DNA of 14,668 nt from Lachnospiraceae bacterium (GCA_017996675.1 JAGOGN010000021.1:1-14668), one strand, 5' to 3'; shown: positions 6,688 to 14,648, counted from the first letter of the stretch. The notes: generated by a model from the sequence alone, not told the origin. Made by a program: numbers and translations.

Positions 6688-6966
6688 TTACCATACAAGT
6701 TGTAATAGCAAGATAAATCCAACGATTGAACCGCCAAATATAGTAATAACAAGAAAACCTGCTTTCATAGCCCCAGCTACAGCATAACGCATCTGGGTTT
6801 TATTAATCATCTCTCCTGTTGGCTTAACATCTTTCATTGTCGAACCATTTTTAAAGAAACTACCTGGCTGTTCGCCCAATCCCTCTATATCCATACTAGC
6901 AACTACATAATTCTTTTCATAATCTTCGATTGATTCGAAGATCTGACCATTTACTTCTATACTCAT
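6688..6966 (-). CDS. 92-aa single-pass membrane protein, last gene of the opp operon
   Basis: Family not recognised. The N-terminal ~60 residues are soluble and acidic (NGQIFESIEDYEKNY, MDIEGLGEQPGSFFKNG). One long hydrophobic helix at about 62-91 ends the chain almost exactly at the membrane, so it looks C-terminally (tail) anchored. Without a signal peptide, the soluble part most likely faces the cytoplasm, the side where the OppD/OppF ATPases sit. The start at 6966 has GGAGG four bases upstream. It lies 30 bases after the oppF stop with no terminator between, and the operon terminator begins immediately after its own stop. That arrangement makes it part of the same transcript. A role as an accessory or regulatory subunit of the importer is a guess from position only. 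Confidence 0.75.
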   Translation of the reverse strand: MSIEVNGQIFESIEDYEKNYVVASMDIEGLGEQPGSFFKNGSTMKDVKPTGEMINKTQMRYAVAGAMKAGFLVITIFGGSIVGFILLLQLVW

Positions 6967-6996
6967 CGCGCCTCCATATTACGGCAAGAACAAATC

Positions 6997-8007
6997 TTAA
7001 TCGTATAAATGGCAGCAAACAAAGTGACCACTTTCAATTTCTTTTGTTTCAGGTGCCACTTCTTTACAAATTGCCATACATTCGCTACATCTTGTATGGA
7101 ATTTGCATCCTGATGGTGGATTTGCTGGCGAAGGAATACTTCCTTCCAAAATTGTACGATTTGTTTTAACATCTGGGTCTGGAACAGGAATAGCACTAAA
7201 TAGTGCTTTTGTATATGGATGAAGAGGATTTCTAAATAAGCTTTCTGTTTCTCCTGTTTCTACCATACTTCCCAAGTACATTACTCCAACACTATCAGAA
7301 ATATGTTCTACTACTGATAAGTCATGAGAAATGAAAAGGTAAGTTAATCCAAACTGTTCCTGTAAATCTTTTAATAAGTTGATGATCTGTGCCTGAATTG
7401 ATACATCCAATGCGGAAACAGGTTCATCACAAACGATGAAATCTGGGTTCATTGCAATCGCACGAGCGATACAGATTCTCTGTCTCTGTCCACCGGAAAA
7501 CTCATGAGGATATCTATCCTTATGGAATTCTTGTAAACCACATTTCAACATGATTTCAGTTACATAATCATCATATTTTTCTTTTGAAACAAGATTATGT
7601 TCACGAACAGCTTCACCGATAATTTCACCAACTGGAAGACGTGGAGACAAACTTGAATATGGATCCTGGAAAATGATCTGCATTTTTGTACGAAGCTGTC
7701 TTAATTCTTCACGGCTTAATTCACTTACGTTTTGTCCTTCAAAGAAGATTTCTCCATCTGTCTTTGGAAGTAATCTTAATAAGGTACGGCCTGTTGTTGA
7801 TTTACCACAACCAGATTCACCAACGAGTCCCATTGTTGTACCTTTTTTAATCTGGAAACTTACATCATCTACAGCTTTTACGTTTCCAACTACTCTGTTA
7901 AAAAATCCACCCTTAATTGGGAAATATTTCTTTAAATGAGATACCTCTAAAATAACGTCACTTTTAGCGTTTACTGGGGCATCCATCTCTCTTGTAATTT
8001 CTGACAT
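6997..8007 (-). CDS. oppF: Oligopeptide ABC transporter ATP-binding protein OppF/DppF-like
   Basis: This is one of the two cytoplasmic ATPases that power peptide uptake through the OppBC channel. The 336-residue length is usual. It shows Walker A GESGCGKST (63-71), Q-loop Q114, signature FSGGQ (170-174), Walker B IVCDEP (191-196) and switch histidine H228. The C-terminal oligopeptide-transporter extension carries C301, C307, C314 and C331 (plus C310 and C332), a pattern that in related DppD/OppD proteins ligates a [4Fe-4S] cluster. The start at 8007 follows GGGAGGG by eight bases and lies 14 bases after the oppD stop, so the two are translated from one message. The F rather than D assignment rests on gene order and the shorter N-terminus; substrate class (peptide, nickel or sugar) cannot be proved from an ATPase. 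Confidence 0.93.
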   Translation of the reverse strand: MSEITREMDAPVNAKSDVILEVSHLKKYFPIKGGFFNRVVGNVKAVDDVSFQIKKGTTMGLVGESGCGKSTTGRTLLRLLPKTDGEIFFEGQNVSELSREELRQLRTKMQIIFQDPYSSLSPRLPVGEIIGEAVREHNLVSKEKYDDYVTEIMLKCGLQEFHKDRYPHEFSGGQRQRICIARAIAMNPDFIVCDEPVSALDVSIQAQIINLLKDLQEQFGLTYLFISHDLSVVEHISDSVGVMYLGSMVETGETESLFRNPLHPYTKALFSAIPVPDPDVKTNRTILEGSIPSPANPPSGCKFHTRCSECMAICKEVAPETKEIESGHFVCCHLYD

Positions 8008-8021
8008 TTTGATGTCCCTCC

Positions 8022-9233
8022 CTATTTCTTCACTTCCATACGTGCAGCAGCAATGATTTCATCATTTGTTGAAGATTTTCCAAGTGGAATAGTTTCAATT
8101 GCGTCTGCTTCACAACGGTAGCAACTTACGTAATGCGTATCACTCAGTTTGTACATAGCAGGATATTCTGCTTTACATCCTTCAACACACATTTCGCAAC
8201 GATCTTTAAAATAACAATAATCTGGCATATTAATTGGATTAGGTACTTTACCAGGAATACTGTATAAACGATCTGTTCTTTTTCCAACAACTGGTTTGGA
8301 GTTCATTAAACCAATCGTATATGGATGGGAAGGGTTTTTAAATACTTCTCTTGCTGTACCTTTTTCTACTACACGACCTGCATACATAACAACAACATAA
8401 TCAGCCATTTCTGCAATTACACCAAGGTCATGAGTAATTAACATGATAGAGCTATTGATTTTGTCTTTCAAGTTACGTAATAAATCTAAGATCTGAGCTT
8501 GGATTGTAACATCCAATGCAGTTGTAGGTTCATCAGCAATGATAAGTTTTGGATCACAGGATAAAGCCATTGCGATCATAGCACGCTGACGCATACCACC
8601 AGAAAGTTCGTGAGGGTACATACGATAAACACCTTCACTATTTGCAATACCAACTAATTCAATCATTTCGATTGCTCTAGCTTTTTTTGCTTCTTCTGTA
8701 ATTCCAGGATTATGTAATTCGATTGCTTCTTCAATCTGATTTCCAATACGGAAAACTGGATTCAAACTTGTCATTGGTTCCTGGAAGATCATTGCCATTT
8801 CATTTCCACGAAGTTTCTGCATTACTTCGTCTGGAGCATTCACTACATTATATACTTTATCTCCATTATTAAAACGGATTTCTCCTTGAACTGTCTGTCC
8901 CTGTGGTCTTTGAACTAATTGCATTAATGAAAGACTTGTAACAGACTTTCCACAACCTGATTCTCCAACTACACCAACTGTTTTTCCACGTGGAACTTCG
9001 AAAGTTACACCGTTAACAGCTTTAGCTGTACCTATATCTGTAAAGAAATAAGTATGTACATCATCAAATTCAACAACATTGTCCGGATTTTTCATTTTTG
9101 AGATATATTCTGCTTCCGGAATATGTTTACGATTTCTTTTCTTTTCTATAACATCGGTAACACGGCGATTTTCTTTTGTAATCGCTCTTGACTCTTTACC
9201 GCTAATATACTCTGCGCCTTTTTTCTTAGCCAT
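8022..9233 (-). CDS. oppD: Oligopeptide ABC transporter ATP-binding protein OppD/DppD-like, with N-terminal extension
   Basis: This is the partner ATPase of OppF. Walker A GESGCGKS is at 90-97, Q-loop Q151, signature LSGGM 210-214, Walker B LIIADEP 230-236 and switch histidine H268. The C-terminal segment has C340, C346, C353 and C371, the usual four-cysteine Fe-S pattern of the family, plus extra C349 and C374. At 403 residues it is longer than the usual 320-360. About 50 extra residues precede the ATPase fold and are strongly basic (KKRNRK at 31-36); the word AEYIS occurs twice there (7-11 and 41-45). A further ~25 residues extend past the cysteines. The start has only a weak AGGT ribosome binding site, nine bases after the oppC stop, so translational coupling is likely. 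Assignment to the peptide/nickel family is firm. Confidence 0.92.
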   Translation of the reverse strand: MAKKKGAEYISGKESRAITKENRRVTDVIEKKRNRKHIPEAEYISKMKNPDNVVEFDDVHTYFFTDIGTAKAVNGVTFEVPRGKTVGVVGESGCGKSVTSLSLMQLVQRPQGQTVQGEIRFNNGDKVYNVVNAPDEVMQKLRGNEMAMIFQEPMTSLNPVFRIGNQIEEAIELHNPGITEEAKKARAIEMIELVGIANSEGVYRMYPHELSGGMRQRAMIAMALSCDPKLIIADEPTTALDVTIQAQILDLLRNLKDKINSSIMLITHDLGVIAEMADYVVVMYAGRVVEKGTAREVFKNPSHPYTIGLMNSKPVVGKRTDRLYSIPGKVPNPINMPDYCYFKDRCEMCVEGCKAEYPAMYKLSDTHYVSCYRCEADAIETIPLGKSSTNDEIIAAARMEVKK

Positions 9234-9242
9234 TGTCTACAC

Positions 9243-11042
9243 CTACCTTTTCATCTTAGGGTCGAACGCGTCACGAAGACCGTCACCTACAAAGTTAAAT
9301 CCTAATACTGTAATCAGGATACAGAATCCAGCTGGCAACCAAATCCACCAATAATTGGTCATTACGAACATGTCAGTTGCGCCCTGAATAATACTTCCCC
9401 AAGATGCCATAGGATATTTAATTCCAAGACCTAAGAAACTTAATGTTGCTTCTGTAATGATAATTCCACCAAGTCCCATAGTAGCTTGTACGATCAGAAT
9501 AGGCATAACATTTGGTACTAAGTGTTTAAAGATTCTTCTGGAAGTACGGATACCATTTGCTTCGCAGGCAACCATGAATTCCTGTTCACGAAGTGTAAGA
9601 ATCTGACCACGAACGATACGTGCTATTCCAGGCCAGCTTAAGAAGCCTAAAATAAACATCAATGCAAAAATACGAATGATTGAGTCAAGTTTCATACTAT
9701 CCATTACTGCTCCCGCAATAACTAACATTGGCCAGTATGGGATACTATTGAATAAGTCTACAAATCTCATACATACCATATCTACCCAACCACCGTAGTA
9801 ACCAGAAATACCACCGAAAATGATACCAATGATTAATTCAATACCGATAACAATAAAACCTACTGCTAAAGAAATACGTCCACCGAACATCAAACGAGTT
9901 AATAAGTCCATTCCGTTTGCATCTGTTCCAAGTAAGTGCTTTGAGGAAGGTGCTTCATATGTCAAAATCAATTCTGAAGCTTTTAATGTTTTGATATAGA
10001 TATTTGAGTTAGTAGTTTCAGCAAAAAACTCTGCTTTCACTCCCTTATCATTAACTGATTTAAATTTAAATGTATCATCTCCAGCTGCAATTGCCGTTCT
10101 AGCATCTGCTTTAAATTCTGGTGAAAGCTGGATATCAGTCGCTGTAGCACTAATTAAAATTCTGGATACAGAAAGAATATCTTTTCCGTCTAATGTAATC
10201 ACACCAGATCTTGTTAGTACGTTACCACTACTGTCTTTTTTAGTTTTTACATCTAAATCATATTCTTTTCCTTCATACTGAAAAGATGTAGCTTCTGCAA
10301 TTACTGCAGCATCACTTACTACTCTAAACCCATAATTTTTTGCAAGAGCAGCAGACTGCTCATCAATATAATCACAAATTTCTTTTGAAGCAAGAGCGAT
10401 TCCCTGTGCTTCACATAAATAGAATGATTTTGCATCTTTTGTTATAAAGTAAGTTTTTCCATCTGCATCAAATTTGGTCTGACCAGCTGTCTTTGCTGCA
10501 AGAAAAGCAGCTTTTGCAGTTTCTGTTAGCTGGAAGTTTTGATCAACCAACGCAACAGCGGAAGTACCTTTGTTATCAACTGATGCTTTTTTAACCAACT
10601 CGATAATACGATATAAATCTTTTCCAAGTTTATCGAACTGATATCCAACACCATCTGCTTCAAAAGTAGTCTTATCACCAGGTGTGTGAATAGCAAGCAT
10701 TAACTGTGTTCTTGCACTTGTAGGAAACTCTTTTCCTTCTTCTACTGTATATCTAAATTCCTGATTATAAACTGCTGTTGCATAATCTTTTTTAATATTT
10801 TTCTGACCTTTAAATACCTGTGCAACTTCGTATCTAGAAAACATCATTCCTAAAAAAGCAAAGACGAACATAAATACTAAAATTACAAGACCGATAATTG
10901 CAAGTTTATTACGTAAAAAACGTTGAAGTACCATACGACCAGGTGATAATACTTTTACACGTTTTGATTCTTCTACAGCAGATTCACGCTCCTTATTCAT
11001 TCCGGAGTTCTGCTCTTGATCCAATTTCTTATTTTCTTCCAT
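9243..11042 (-). CDS. oppC: Oligopeptide ABC transporter permease OppC-like, with large repeat-containing extracytoplasmic insert
   Basis: This is the second channel subunit. The conserved permease core begins at HLLGTDANGMDLLTRLMFGG (369-388), a motif typical of OppC/DppC, and includes the EAA loop around 489-511 (ACEANGIRTSRRIFKHLVPN) that contacts the ATPases, followed by the usual final membrane helices and the C-terminal DAFDPKMKR. The first helix is at about 47-68, after a charged 45-residue cytoplasmic N-terminus. Classical OppC has about 300 residues, with roughly 30-40 between helix 1 and the LGTD motif. Here that loop is about 300 residues (70-368), on the outer face of the membrane, and it seems to contain four degenerate repeats. 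The start at 11042 has GGAGG upstream, 15 bases after the oppB stop. The frame is open throughout, so this is not an assembly artefact. Confidence 0.92.
   Translation of the reverse strand: MEENKKLDQEQNSGMNKERESAVEESKRVKVLSPGRMVLQRFLRNKLAIIGLVILVFMFVFAFLGMMFSRYEVAQVFKGQKNIKKDYATAVYNQEFRYTVEEGKEFPTSARTQLMLAIHTPGDKTTFEADGVGYQFDKLGKDLYRIIELVKKASVDNKGTSAVALVDQNFQLTETAKAAFLAAKTAGQTKFDADGKTYFITKDAKSFYLCEAQGIALASKEICDYIDEQSAALAKNYGFRVVSDAAVIAEATSFQYEGKEYDLDVKTKKDSSGNVLTRSGVITLDGKDILSVSRILISATATDIQLSPEFKADARTAIAAGDDTFKFKSVNDKGVKAEFFAETTNSNIYIKTLKASELILTYEAPSSKHLLGTDANGMDLLTRLMFGGRISLAVGFIVIGIELIIGIIFGGISGYYGGWVDMVCMRFVDLFNSIPYWPMLVIAGAVMDSMKLDSIIRIFALMFILGFLSWPGIARIVRGQILTLREQEFMVACEANGIRTSRRIFKHLVPNVMPILIVQATMGLGGIIITEATLSFLGLGIKYPMASWGSIIQGATDMFVMTNYWWIWLPAGFCILITVLGFNFVGDGLRDAFDPKMKR
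9963..10835 (-). repeat. Region coding for the OppC extracytoplasmic insert with four degenerate repeats
   Basis: Residues 70-360 of the OppC-like permease. Repeat units can be started at 95 (EFRY), 169 (NFQL), 238 (GFRV) and 303 (DIQL), giving spacings of 74, 69 and 65 residues. After each start comes an alanine-rich helix (ARTQLMLAIH, AKAAFLAAKT, AAVIAEAT, ADARTAIAAGD). Next comes a strand pair of the form T-x-F-x-x-x-G-x-x-Y (TTFEADGVGY, TKFDADGKTYF, TSFQYEGKEYD, DTFKFKSVNDKG) and then a lysine/aspartate-rich turn. The alignment was made by eye and the similarity is weak but recurrent. Confidence 0.6.
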
Positions 11043-11057
11043 TATAGGGCACCTCCA

Positions 11058-12044
11058 TTATGCAATTCGAACTCGTGGATCAACTACAGCGTACATAATG
11101 TCTGCCACCAATAAACTGATCTGAGTTAATATAATAATAAACACGCTGTAGAACATGGTAAACGGAATGTCACCAACTGTTGTTGACTGAAAGAACGCTT
11201 GACCAATTCCAGGAATCTTAAATAATTCTTCTGTAATCATCGCTCCACTAAACAAACTTGGAATCATGTAACTCATGTATGTTACAAGTGGAATCAATGT
11301 ATTTCTAAATGCATGTCTATTAATTACTACTTTTTCTGAAAGTCCCTTTGCTCTTGCTGTACGAATGTAATCTGCACTCAGTACTTCTAGCATATTTGTA
11401 CGAGTATAACGCATCAGTCCACCAATACTTAACATACATAATGTTATAACTGGAAGAACTAAATGTTGAGCCATATCTCCGATTTTTCCGCCTAGTGATA
11501 AGTAATTATAATAACGTCCTGCAATACCCTCTGCTGGTAACCACTCTAATTTAACTGCAAATACATATTTCAGTAGTGTTGCCAAGAAGAATGATGGTAG
11601 TGACAGACCTGCTAAAGCAAAAATAGTTACTGCATAGTCTGTTTTGCTGTACTGTTTCTTAGCTGCTACGATTCCTAATGGAATACCAGCTAATACCTGA
11701 ACTACAAATGAAACTATATTTAATGACAAAGAATAACCAATAACCTGATTAAACTTATCCACACAATCAATTCCCCATCTCCAGGAATTGCCGAAATCTC
11801 CAACTACTGCATGACTAAGCCATCCAATGAATCCAACTGGAATTGACTTATCAAGCTGATATATTTTATTCATATCTTTTAATATTTCTTTATATGATAC
11901 GCCCTGGCTGGCTGCTGCTCTTTGTCTAGCCATACCTTCTACATAAGATGTAGGCATGCAACGAATAACTGCATACACAACAAGCGCACCAAATATAACA
12001 ATCAGAATACCTATTAATATTCTCTTAATGATGTATTTACGCAT
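11058..12044 (-). CDS. oppB: Oligopeptide ABC transporter permease OppB-like
   Basis: This is an inner channel subunit of the importer. With the start at 12044 it has 328 residues, normal for OppB/DppB. The first helix (about 8-27) follows MRKYIIKR, the typical OppB N-terminus; five more hydrophobic segments lie at about 105-127, 137-162, 193-213, 253-273 and 296-318. The EAA loop is at about 219-251 with core DYIRTARAKGL (225-235), and the C-terminus DPRVRIA is also typical. I chose the ATG at 12044 because AGAGAGGG lies six bases upstream. The in-frame ATG at 12089 has no good site and adds 15 residues not seen in the family. It is separated from the binding-protein gene by a 127-base gap holding a stable hairpin, which is where expression of binding protein and membrane parts is likely set apart. 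Confidence 0.93.
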   Translation of the reverse strand: MRKYIIKRILIGILIVIFGALVVYAVIRCMPTSYVEGMARQRAAASQGVSYKEILKDMNKIYQLDKSIPVGFIGWLSHAVVGDFGNSWRWGIDCVDKFNQVIGYSLSLNIVSFVVQVLAGIPLGIVAAKKQYSKTDYAVTIFALAGLSLPSFFLATLLKYVFAVKLEWLPAEGIAGRYYNYLSLGGKIGDMAQHLVLPVITLCMLSIGGLMRYTRTNMLEVLSADYIRTARAKGLSEKVVINRHAFRNTLIPLVTYMSYMIPSLFSGAMITEELFKIPGIGQAFFQSTTVGDIPFTMFYSVFIIILTQISLLVADIMYAVVDPRVRIA

Positions 12045-12112
12045 AAAAAACCCTCTCTTTATCCTAGGTTTACCAAAAATCCCCTTCATGTCTCTTTGGA
12101 ATGGTTTTTACA

Positions 12113-12143
12113 CTAATCGAGCCTGAAACTCAGGCTCGATTAG
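12113..12143 (-). promoter_or_regulatory. Stable intercistronic hairpin between oppA and oppB
   Basis: A perfect 14-bp stem (12113-12126 pairing with 12130-12143, arm CTAATCGAGCCTGA) closes a 3-base loop. On the minus strand the following bases are TGTAAAAACC, so there is no U-tract and it is not a classical intrinsic terminator. By analogy with hairpins behind other binding-protein genes it probably protects the 3' end of the oppA message from exonucleases or causes partial termination, giving excess binding protein over permease. The hairpin is seen directly; the role is inferred. Confidence 0.7.
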
Positions 12144-12171
12144 GAAAACCACTTATTTTTTCATTTAAAAC

Positions 12172-14475
12172 TTATTTCATTTCCATATTTTCGATTTCTG
12201 TAAACCATTTGTAGAATGTAGTAATGTCTGGTGTTACAGTATTCATTTTAATTCTTTCTGTACTAAAGATGATACAGTTCTGTCTCTGGTATACTGGCAT
12301 TTCAACTGCCCAGTCCATGATCATTTCCATACATTCTTTGTATACAGATTTTCTGTAGCTCTGGTCTTCACTCATACGAGCTGCTACAATGAGTTCATCT
12401 AATTTGGTATCAGCAATATGATAATGGTTGGAATCTGATCCACCCTTACCAATGATTGATCCACTGTAGTAAATCTGGTACATATCTGGGTCTAATGATG
12501 CTCCCCAAGCTGCACACCATAATTCCTGTGTTCCAGCATCTAAGGAATCCCATAATACGTTAGTATTTGCTGGGTCATTGATGATTAATTCAATACCAAT
12601 TGAAGCAAGTGCTGCTTTAGCATCTGTTAATACACCATATGATGGATGCTGTCCTTTTCCTTCTCCAGGAATGATAGCTGTATAAGACATTTTTGCGCCA
12701 GCTGGAGCTGCTTTAAATTTGCCTGATGCATCATCAAATGTATATCCAGCTGCTTTTAAGAAGCCTTTAGATGCTTCAATAGCTGCTTTGTATTTGTCTT
12801 CTGCAGACATTTCAGAAGTATAGATTGCTTTTCCTTCTGTATCTGTAGAGTAAGCAATTTTGTATCCTTCATCAGTAACCTGTGGTGCAGCCCAAGATGT
12901 ATTAGAAATTGGGTAGTTGATTACAGATGCAGCTTCTCCGTAGTATGTGTCAACAGTTGTGTCACGGTATACAGATAAAACTGTCATGATAGCTTTACGT
13001 AAATTCTTGGATGCATCCGATTTAGGATCTCCAGCTACATTTACTGTATCAGCATTGATACCAATGTATCCGTATCCAAGATTATCTACTTTACTTGTTG
13101 AAATGATATTTCCTGTGATTTCTCCATTGGAGTTCATTTTCTTAACTTCGTTGAAACGGTCAACAGATCCTGTCATTTCTCCACAGTCAGCAACTCCTGT
13201 CTTAACGTTAGAAGCCATCTGTTCTGTTGTTACTTCTTTAAACTGTAAATCTTTGATCTTTGGTTCTCCAAGGAAGTAATTTGGATTAGATTTGAAGTAT
13301 ACAGTTTTGTTTTTGTACTCTTTGAAGATGTAAGGACCAGCTCCTAATGGAGTAGCAATTTTCTTCTGAACTGCTGATAAATCTCCACGTTTGAAACCAA
13401 ACTGATTTTTATCATAGTTGTAAAGAGATTTGTCGCCATAGTAATGAAGTGGAACTACCTGGATACCTAAGATAGAGTATACAGCTGGAGCAGAGAATCC
13501 TTTTACAGTAACTTCGATACTGTAATCTCCAGTTTTCTTAACGCCTTCGATGTTTGGAACTTCTTCACCGCCTGCAGCATCAACTTTAATTTTCTTAACA
13601 ATTGTCTCAGCTTTTCCGTTCATATCTCCATCGAAATATGTAGCGTCTCCAGCATAGTTTTCTGCTAATTTTTTGTAGTCAACACCATATGCTGCGATAA
13701 CATCAGCTACGATTGTGTCGTAGTTTTTAGCTTTGTCAAATGCATAGTTTACAGCTGTACCATAACATGTAACAAAGAATTCTTCAGCAGATGCAGCACC
13801 CTTAGCTGCGAAGTTTTCTGTACACCAATCTTTTTCTTCTGTTAAAATTGTAGTAATTTTTTCTTTAATGAATGCTGACATTTCTTCGTTTGGTGCAGCA
13901 AGCATAGCTGCTACTTCATCTTCAGAAACATTAACACTTTCAGCTTTTGTAGAGTTCAGTTTGTAGTTCTGTAATCCAAGGATTGGATAAGAACCCAAAG
14001 TTGTTGAACCAACATATGAATTATCTAAGTATACATAGTATGTAAAGATAATGTCATCAGCTGTCATTGGTTTTCCATCACTAAATTTCACGTCATCGCG
14101 AATTTTAGCTTTGTAAACGGTCTGATCTTTAGCTTCGTCATATGACCAATCAAGATCAGCGATACCTTTGTACTTGTACTTCTTTCCGTTGTACTCTTTT
14201 GTTTCGCCTTTGATACCCTTTTTGATGATTTCGCCTTTTCTGTCGGTAGTCATAATACTTGCTTGTGTCATACTAACTACGTCCTGATCGTATGCTGTAT
14301 CAGCATAAAATGGGCTGAACTTCTGGCTGAACTGGGAATAGCCTACTACTAATGGTTTAGTGCTAACTTTTCCGCCGCCTGTTTTCTCTTCTTCTTTGTC
14401 TCCACATGCTGTTAATCCAATTACCATAACAACAGCGAGAACAAGAGCGAGAACTCTTTTAAATTCCTTCTTCAT
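12172..14475 (-). CDS. oppA: Oligopeptide ABC transporter substrate-binding lipoprotein OppA/DppA-like, enlarged
   Basis: This is the extracellular receptor of the importer, tethered to the membrane by lipid. A signal peptide (KKEFKR then a hydrophobic run) ends in the lipobox LTAC with C24 as the lipidated cysteine, followed by a charged linker. The SBP_bac_5 fold is recognisable: DVKFSDGKPMTADDIIFTY (128-146), LGAGPYIFKEYK (377-388), IGINADT (471-477), and WGASLDPD (657-664). At 767 residues it is well over the usual 500-600. The extra length is mainly an alanine-rich, mostly helical stretch at about 172-308 between YPILGLQNYK and IEGVKKTGDYSIEV, motifs that normally lie close together. The start has AAGGAGG upstream. 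Expression likely comes from the promoters at 14539-14648. Peptides are the likely substrate by family, but specificity cannot be read from the sequence. Confidence 0.94.
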   Translation of the reverse strand: MKKEFKRVLALVLAVVMVIGLTACGDKEEEKTGGGKVSTKPLVVGYSQFSQKFSPFYADTAYDQDVVSMTQASIMTTDRKGEIIKKGIKGETKEYNGKKYKYKGIADLDWSYDEAKDQTVYKAKIRDDVKFSDGKPMTADDIIFTYYVYLDNSYVGSTTLGSYPILGLQNYKLNSTKAESVNVSEDEVAAMLAAPNEEMSAFIKEKITTILTEEKDWCTENFAAKGAASAEEFFVTCYGTAVNYAFDKAKNYDTIVADVIAAYGVDYKKLAENYAGDATYFDGDMNGKAETIVKKIKVDAAGGEEVPNIEGVKKTGDYSIEVTVKGFSAPAVYSILGIQVVPLHYYGDKSLYNYDKNQFGFKRGDLSAVQKKIATPLGAGPYIFKEYKNKTVYFKSNPNYFLGEPKIKDLQFKEVTTEQMASNVKTGVADCGEMTGSVDRFNEVKKMNSNGEITGNIISTSKVDNLGYGYIGINADTVNVAGDPKSDASKNLRKAIMTVLSVYRDTTVDTYYGEAASVINYPISNTSWAAPQVTDEGYKIAYSTDTEGKAIYTSEMSAEDKYKAAIEASKGFLKAAGYTFDDASGKFKAAPAGAKMSYTAIIPGEGKGQHPSYGVLTDAKAALASIGIELIINDPANTNVLWDSLDAGTQELWCAAWGASLDPDMYQIYYSGSIIGKGGSDSNHYHIADTKLDELIVAARMSEDQSYRKSVYKECMEMIMDWAVEMPVYQRQNCIIFSTERIKMNTVTPDITTFYKWFTEIENMEMK

Positions 14476-14531
14476 AAAAACCTTTCCTCCTTAATCTTTA
14501 TAACTATATCAAACCACCCTTAGATGGTATG

Positions 14532-14568
14532 GTATACAACTATACGAGCGATTCAGGCTCTTTTTCAA
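14532..14568 (-). promoter_or_regulatory. Proximal promoter of the opp operon with overlapping inverted repeat
   Basis: TTGAAA (14568-14563) and TATAGT (14544-14539) each match 5 of 6 consensus bases and are separated by 18. Predicted start is near 14532, giving a leader of about 57 bases ending in AAGGAGG before the ATG at 14475. The inverted repeat GTATA-N4-TATAC (14532-14545) covers the -10 box and the predicted start, where a repressor could act. Confidence 0.65.
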
Positions 14569-14619
14569 TGTCCACTGTCTGTTCCTCGAAAACCATTGTC
14601 TTTTGTACACGACTTACAT

Positions 14620-14648
14620 ATTGTATCTGAAAATAGGAAAAAAGTAAA
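14620..14648 (-). promoter_or_regulatory. Distal opp promoter candidate with a possible CodY-like site
   Basis: TTTACT (14648-14643, 4 of 6), a 17-base spacer and TACAAT (14625-14620, 5 of 6). The spacer holds TATTTTCAGATACAA (14635-14621), which matches 10 of 15 positions of the CodY consensus AATTTTCWGAAAATT, including the TTTTCWGA core. CodY represses peptide uptake genes in several Firmicutes. The site is weak and whether this organism has CodY is unknown. Confidence 0.35.

Noticed and set aside
6963..7196. Minus-strand open frame of 77 codons overlapping the end of oppF
   Set aside because: It is a different frame of the conserved cysteine-containing OppF C-terminus and shows no domain or start signal.
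12045..12089. Longer start (15 extra residues) for OppB
   Set aside because: No good ribosome binding site, and family members begin with a motif like MRKYIIKR, which has AGAGAGGG in front.
14546..14565. Plus-strand GAGC/GCTC stem followed by TTTTT
   Set aside because: Only four base pairs with a 7-base loop; too weak for an intrinsic terminator and it sits inside the opp promoter spacer.
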